From the NCBI GenBank assembly GCA_035301245.1, contig DATGUS010000032.1, positions 1 through 17,653 on the forward strand: DNA of 17,653 nt. The letters run 5' to 3'. The notes beneath the pieces were generated by a model. It ran no database searches and had not been told where the DNA came from. It saw only the letters and a program-made list of their open reading frames with translations. This stretch comes from Alloiococcus sp035301245 (GTDB lineage Bacteria > Bacillota > Bacilli > Lactobacillales > Carnobacteriaceae_A). Shown here piece after piece: positions 14,423 through 17,653 of the stretch (position 1 is its first letter; the number at the start of each line of letters is the position of its first letter). The position numbers and the translations under genes are program-made.

Positions 14423-15205
14423 TTACGATTGTTTAAATATATTTATGATTTCTTCATGGGCTTTTTGATTGGCAATAATAATTTTACACGGTTTAAGCAA
14501 ATCAATTGGTTGATTATTAAAGTCCGTTAGCTTAGCATTCATCTCTTCTGCAAAAATATTTGCAGCAGCAAAGTCCCAAGGCTTTAAGTTCGAGGCAACA
14601 TAAGCAACTGTACGACTTGAAATGACTTCTATAGCTTCAATACCAGCTGACCCATAAAGTCGTAACCCTAAAGTGTTAGAGAGAATGTTTTTAATGGCAT
14701 TATTTTGATGTTGACTTACTAATTTGGAATTAAGTGCAGTTAATCCTTCACTTAACCCGCGTTTTAAAATGGGTTTTATTTGCTTATTATTACAATAAGC
14801 TCCCTCACCACGTATGACATGGTAGAATTTGTCTTTCATTACATCATAAATGTACCCCAACTTCCCGATCCCATTTTCATAATAAGCAAGCATGATACAA
14901 AAGTTTTCTTTCTGTTTTACAAAATTTAATGTCCCATCTATAGGATCGATAAACCAAATAGAATCTGACATATCTGTAACATCGTCTCCAAACCCTTCTT
15001 CACTAACAATCTTATGAGTTGGAAATGTTGCGTGTATTTTGCTGACAATAAATTTTTCCGTCTCAAAATCTAAGTTGGTCACTAAGTCATTAGGCGTTGT
15101 TTTGACTTTTACGGATAGTTGCTCGTTTATTTCAGATCTGATATGGTCTGCTGCTTCCCTAATCCACCCTGTTACTGTCTGATGAATCTCATCGATGTTA
15201 TTCAT
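14423..15205 (-). CDS. suhB: Inositol monophosphatase family protein
   Basis: A magnesium-dependent sugar or inositol phosphate phosphatase of the IMPase/SuhB family; the true substrate in Firmicutes is not known from sequence, so the symbol is approximate. The 260-residue protein shows the metal-binding motifs SEE (68-70), IDPIDGT (86-92; the two aspartates and following threonine) and PWD (209-211) within LKPWDFAAAN, all conserved, so it should be active. The ATG at 15203-15205 has a GGGGTG upstream. It is flanked by the pdh terminator upstream and the typA leader hairpin downstream, so it is probably a single-gene unit. A YktC-type homologue next to typA is common in Firmicutes. Confidence 0.92.
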   Translation of the reverse strand: MNNIDEIHQTVTGWIREAADHIRSEINEQLSVKVKTTPNDLVTNLDFETEKFIVSKIHATFPTHKIVSEEGFGDDVTDMSDSIWFIDPIDGTLNFVKQKENFCIMLAYYENGIGKLGYIYDVMKDKFYHVIRGEGAYCNNKQIKPILKRGLSEGLTALNSKLVSQHQNNAIKNILSNTLGLRLYGSAGIEAIEVISSRTVAYVASNLKPWDFAAANIFAEEMNAKLTDFNNQPIDLLKPCKIIIANQKAHEEIINIFKQS

Positions 15206-15226
15206 ACTGACACCCCATAAATTTTT

Positions 15227-15232
15227 ACTATA
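15227..15232 (-). promoter_or_regulatory. Candidate suhB promoter -10 (TATAGT)
   Basis: On the minus strand TATAGT is followed by a short leader and the suhB ribosome binding site. No good -35 box is visible. A second possible -10, TATGAT, lies at 15243-15248. The 95-nt gap holds only these and the pdh terminator. Confidence 0.35.
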
Positions 15233-15258
15233 GTTTTAGTTTATCATAAATGGCTAAC

Positions 15259-15292
15259 AAAAAAACCACTAGGCGCTTAACCTAGTGGTTTT
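15259..15292 (-). terminator. Strong intrinsic terminator of the pdh operon
   Basis: A perfect 12-bp stem (15262-15273 with 15281-15292), 7-nt loop, and seven Us on the minus strand (15259-15265). It starts 8 nt after the pdhD stop codon. Confidence 0.94.
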
Positions 15293-15300
15293 AAAATAAA

Positions 15301-16713
15301 TTACATGTGGATTGGTAATCCTAATGCCGCTTCTGCAGCGTCCATTGTAACTTCTGCTAATGTTGGGTGAGCGTGAATAGTTAATGCGATATCTTCTGCA
15401 TTCATGCCACTTTCAATTGCTAAACCAATCTCAGCAACAATGTCAGATGCACCAGCACCAGCAATTTGTCCACCAACAATAACATTATCTTCTTTAGTTG
15501 TAATTAAACGAACGAAACCGTCTGTTGCGTTTAATGATAATGCACGACCGTTACCAGCTAATGGGAATGTTGTAGCTTTAACTTCTAAGCCAGCTTCCTT
15601 CGCTTCAGCTTCAGAATAACCAACGATAGCTAATTCAGGATCTGTAAATGAAACAGCAGGCATTGCACGGTAATCAACCGCTGAGTTTTTACCTGAAATT
15701 GCTTCAGCTGCCACTTTACCTTCATATGAAGCTTTATGAGCTAACGCTGCACCTGGAACGATATCACCGATAGCCCAGATACTGTCAACACTTGTACGGC
15801 CTTGTTTATCAACTTTTACAAGTCCACGGTCATCTAATTCTACACCTATAGCTTCTAAACCTAATTCTTCAGTGTTTGGTCGACGACCTACAGTAACTAA
15901 AACGTAGTCTGCTTCAATTGTGTGCTCTTCACCTTTAGCTTCGTAAGTTACTTTTACACCATTGTCTGTTTCTTCAGCATTTTTAGCTGTAGCTTCAGTA
16001 ACAATGTCGATTTTTTTCTTACGTTTGAATTCTTTTTCAACTAATTTGACCATATCTTTATCAAATCCGCCTAAGATTGTTGAAGCACCTTCAAGGATTG
16101 TAACATCTGCACCTAAGTTAGCGTATGCTCCTGCTAATTCAGATCCGATGTAACCTCCACCAACAACTACTAGTTTTTCTGGTACTTCTGTTAAACTTAA
16201 TGCAGCAGTTGAATCAAGAACACGTTCAGATTTAAAGCTAAATCCTGGGATTTCAATTGGAGTAGAGCCCGTTGCTAAAATAGCGTTGTTAAATGAGTAC
16301 GTTTGACCGCCCTCTTCAGTTGATACACGCATTTTATTTGCAGTATTGATGTATGCTTCTCCGCGAATGATCTCAACACCATTCTTTTTAAGCAAACCTT
16401 CAACACCTTTTGTTAAACGTTTAACAACTTTATCGTTTTTCCATTCTTGAGTTTTGGTAAAGTCTAATTCAACGTCACCTGTTGTAACACCAAATGTTTG
16501 AGAATCTAATGCGTCTTGGTATTTGTGACCAGCAGCAATTAATGCTTTAGAAGGAATACAACCAACGTTTAAGCATACACCACCAATAAATTCACGTTCA
16601 ACAATAGCAACTTTTTGGCCCATTTGAGCTGCACGAATAGCAGCTACATAACCACCAGGTCCTGAACCAATTACAACTGTATCTAATTCTTCTGTAAAAT
16701 CTGCAACAACCAT
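15301..16713 (-). CDS. pdhD: Dihydrolipoyl dehydrogenase (E3 of pyruvate dehydrogenase)
   Basis: Re-oxidises the dihydrolipoyl groups of the E2 core, passing electrons through FAD and a disulfide to NAD+. The 470-residue protein is full length: FAD-binding GSGPGG (16-21), the redox-active disulfide GGVCLNVGC (Cys47 and Cys52), an NAD-binding GGGYIGSE, the second FAD motif around AIGDI, and the C-terminal interface with the acid/base pair His449-Glu454 in HAHPTLAE. The ATG at 16711-16713 has GAGGCG about 10 nt upstream, overlapping the pdhC stop region. It lies 12 nt after pdhC and is the last gene of the operon, closed by a strong terminator. Its linkage to pdhC marks it as the pyruvate dehydrogenase E3. 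Confidence 0.97.
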   Translation of the reverse strand: MVVADFTEELDTVVIGSGPGGYVAAIRAAQMGQKVAIVEREFIGGVCLNVGCIPSKALIAAGHKYQDALDSQTFGVTTGDVELDFTKTQEWKNDKVVKRLTKGVEGLLKKNGVEIIRGEAYINTANKMRVSTEEGGQTYSFNNAILATGSTPIEIPGFSFKSERVLDSTAALSLTEVPEKLVVVGGGYIGSELAGAYANLGADVTILEGASTILGGFDKDMVKLVEKEFKRKKKIDIVTEATAKNAEETDNGVKVTYEAKGEEHTIEADYVLVTVGRRPNTEELGLEAIGVELDDRGLVKVDKQGRTSVDSIWAIGDIVPGAALAHKASYEGKVAAEAISGKNSAVDYRAMPAVSFTDPELAIVGYSEAEAKEAGLEVKATTFPLAGNGRALSLNATDGFVRLITTKEDNVIVGGQIAGAGASDIVAEIGLAIESGMNAEDIALTIHAHPTLAEVTMDAAEAALGLPIHM

Positions 16714-16725
16714 TTAATTATCGCC

Positions 16726-17653
16726 TCAACCTTCCATTAATAATAATTCTGGGTCTTCAATAACACGTTTTAAGTGGTTCAATGCGCGTTGACCATCTGC
16801 CCCGTCAATTATACGGTGGTCAATAACTAATGATAATTCTTGAACTGGTGCTACAGCTAACTCACCATTTTCATCAACGATAGGTTTTTTCTTAATACGT
16901 CCAATACCTAAAATCGCTGCTTCAGGGTGATTAATCACTGGTGAGAAGAAACCGCCATTAACTGAACCAATATTTGTAATTGAAATTGATCCGCCAGACA
17001 TATCTTCTGTATTCAATTTACCATTTTGAGCTTTTTCAGCTTTCTCAGCAATCTCATCAGCTATCTCATACATTGATTTCTTATCAGCATCTCTGATGAC
17101 CGGTACAAACAGACCGTTTGGAGTATCAGTAGCTATACCAATGTTATAATAGTTTTTATGAACAATTTCGTCTGTTGTATCATCCAATGACGTATTTAGT
17201 ACTGGATACTTCTTAAGTGTTGATACAAGTGCTTTCACAATATATGGTAAGAATGTTAATTTAGTACCTTGTTCAGCAGCTTGTTCTTTAAATTTATTTC
17301 TGTGTTCCATTAATTTAGTTGCGTTCGCTTCATCAAATAAAGTGAACGAAGGAATAGTAGTTGTACTATTTACCATTGCATTCGCAATAGCACGGCGAGT
17401 TGTACTCATTTTCTCGCGTGTTTCTAATTCTTCTAATGGTGAAGAATATGGTTTAACTTCTTTAGAAACTGTAGTTGTAGCTGCTTGTATGCTTGTTTCT
17501 TCTGTTTCTGAAGTAGCTTCAGTTGATGCAGTACCATCGAAGTTATCAATATCTTCTCGAGTTACACGGCCACCTTTACCAGTACCTTGAACTTGAGTAA
17601 TGTCAACACCATTATCACGTGCATATTGGCGAACTGAAGGCATTGCTAAAACT
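16726..17653 (-). CDS. pdhC: Dihydrolipoamide acetyltransferase (E2 of pyruvate dehydrogenase), 5' end outside window
   Basis: Core subunit that transfers the acetyl group from lipoyl lysine to coenzyme A. The frame is open to the right edge, reading VLA before MPSVRQYARDNGVDI, so the Met at 17641-17643 is internal and the gene continues outside. The lipoyl domains are not in the window. Visible, about 309 residues: the peripheral subunit-binding domain (PSVRQYARDNGVDI to VTREDIDNF), a Thr/Ser/Glu-rich flexible linker of about 50 residues, and the complete catalytic domain ending with the active-site motif DHRIIDG (bases 16801-16821; His and Asp are catalytic). Being followed by an E3 gene supports PdhC over a branched-chain or 2-oxoglutarate E2. 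Confidence 0.95.
   Translation of the reverse strand, partial: VLAMPSVRQYARDNGVDITQVQGTGKGGRVTREDIDNFDGTASTEATSETEETSIQAATTTVSKEVKPYSSPLEELETREKMSTTRRAIANAMVNSTTTIPSFTLFDEANATKLMEHRNKFKEQAAEQGTKLTFLPYIVKALVSTLKKYPVLNTSLDDTTDEIVHKNYYNIGIATDTPNGLFVPVIRDADKKSMYEIADEIAEKAEKAQNGKLNTEDMSGGSISITNIGSVNGGFFSPVINHPEAAILGIGRIKKKPIVDENGELAVAPVQELSLVIDHRIIDGADGQRALNHLKRVIEDPELLLMEG

Noticed and set aside
1..17653. Search by eye for mobile elements, CRISPR repeats, tRNA or rRNA genes, toxin-antitoxin or defence genes
   Set aside because: None found; every long frame belongs to a conserved housekeeping or competence family, and no gap exceeds about 170 nt.

Overview
The window is AT-rich chromosomal DNA from a low-GC Gram-positive bacterium. 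The protein families (YlaN, YlbG, ComEA/ComEB/ComEC, HolA of the YqeN type, LpdA with PdhC), the strong AGGAGG-like ribosome binding sites and the gene order point to the Bacillota, most likely Lactobacillales. The Carnobacteriaceae or Aerococcaceae are a guess I cannot confirm from sequence alone. I see no insertion sequence, prophage, CRISPR array, tRNA, rRNA or toxin-antitoxin pair. This is a core housekeeping block.

Layout. Only the truncated birA tail (1-620) lies on the + strand. It converges on a long minus-strand series that ends with pnp, with a shared hairpin terminator between the two. In transcription order from the right edge, the minus strand carries: pdhC (5' end cut by the window) and pdhD; suhB-like phosphatase; typA and ylaN; ylbG, rsmD and coaD; comEA, comEB, comEC and holA; rpsT; uvrB; rpsO; pnp. 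Most units are separated by clear intrinsic terminators (after pdhD, suhB, ylaN, coaD, rpsT, uvrB, rpsO and pnp). Vegetative-type promoters can be read for typA, ylaN, rpsT, uvrB, rpsO and pnp, and weaker candidates for suhB and comEA.

Functions. pdhC/pdhD are the E2 and E3 subunits of pyruvate dehydrogenase. typA, rpsT, rpsO and rsmD serve the ribosome. pnp degrades RNA. coaD makes coenzyme A, which the E2 reaction uses. uvrB acts in excision repair and holA in replication. comEA and comEC form the DNA uptake machinery, with comEB (dCMP deaminase) between them in the usual operon. birA would biotinylate acetyl-CoA carboxylase or another biotin carrier.

Nothing here looks like a new multi-gene system. 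The points worth a second look are non-coding: a long imperfect hairpin forming the pnp leader, a structured rpsO leader, an intrinsic-terminator hairpin between the typA promoter and its start, and a 26-bp dyad between comEA and comEB. Also notable are a run of non-ATG starts (TTG for pnp, ylbG and ylaN; GTG for typA) and a compact ylaN-ylbG junction lacking the genes found between them in Bacillus.
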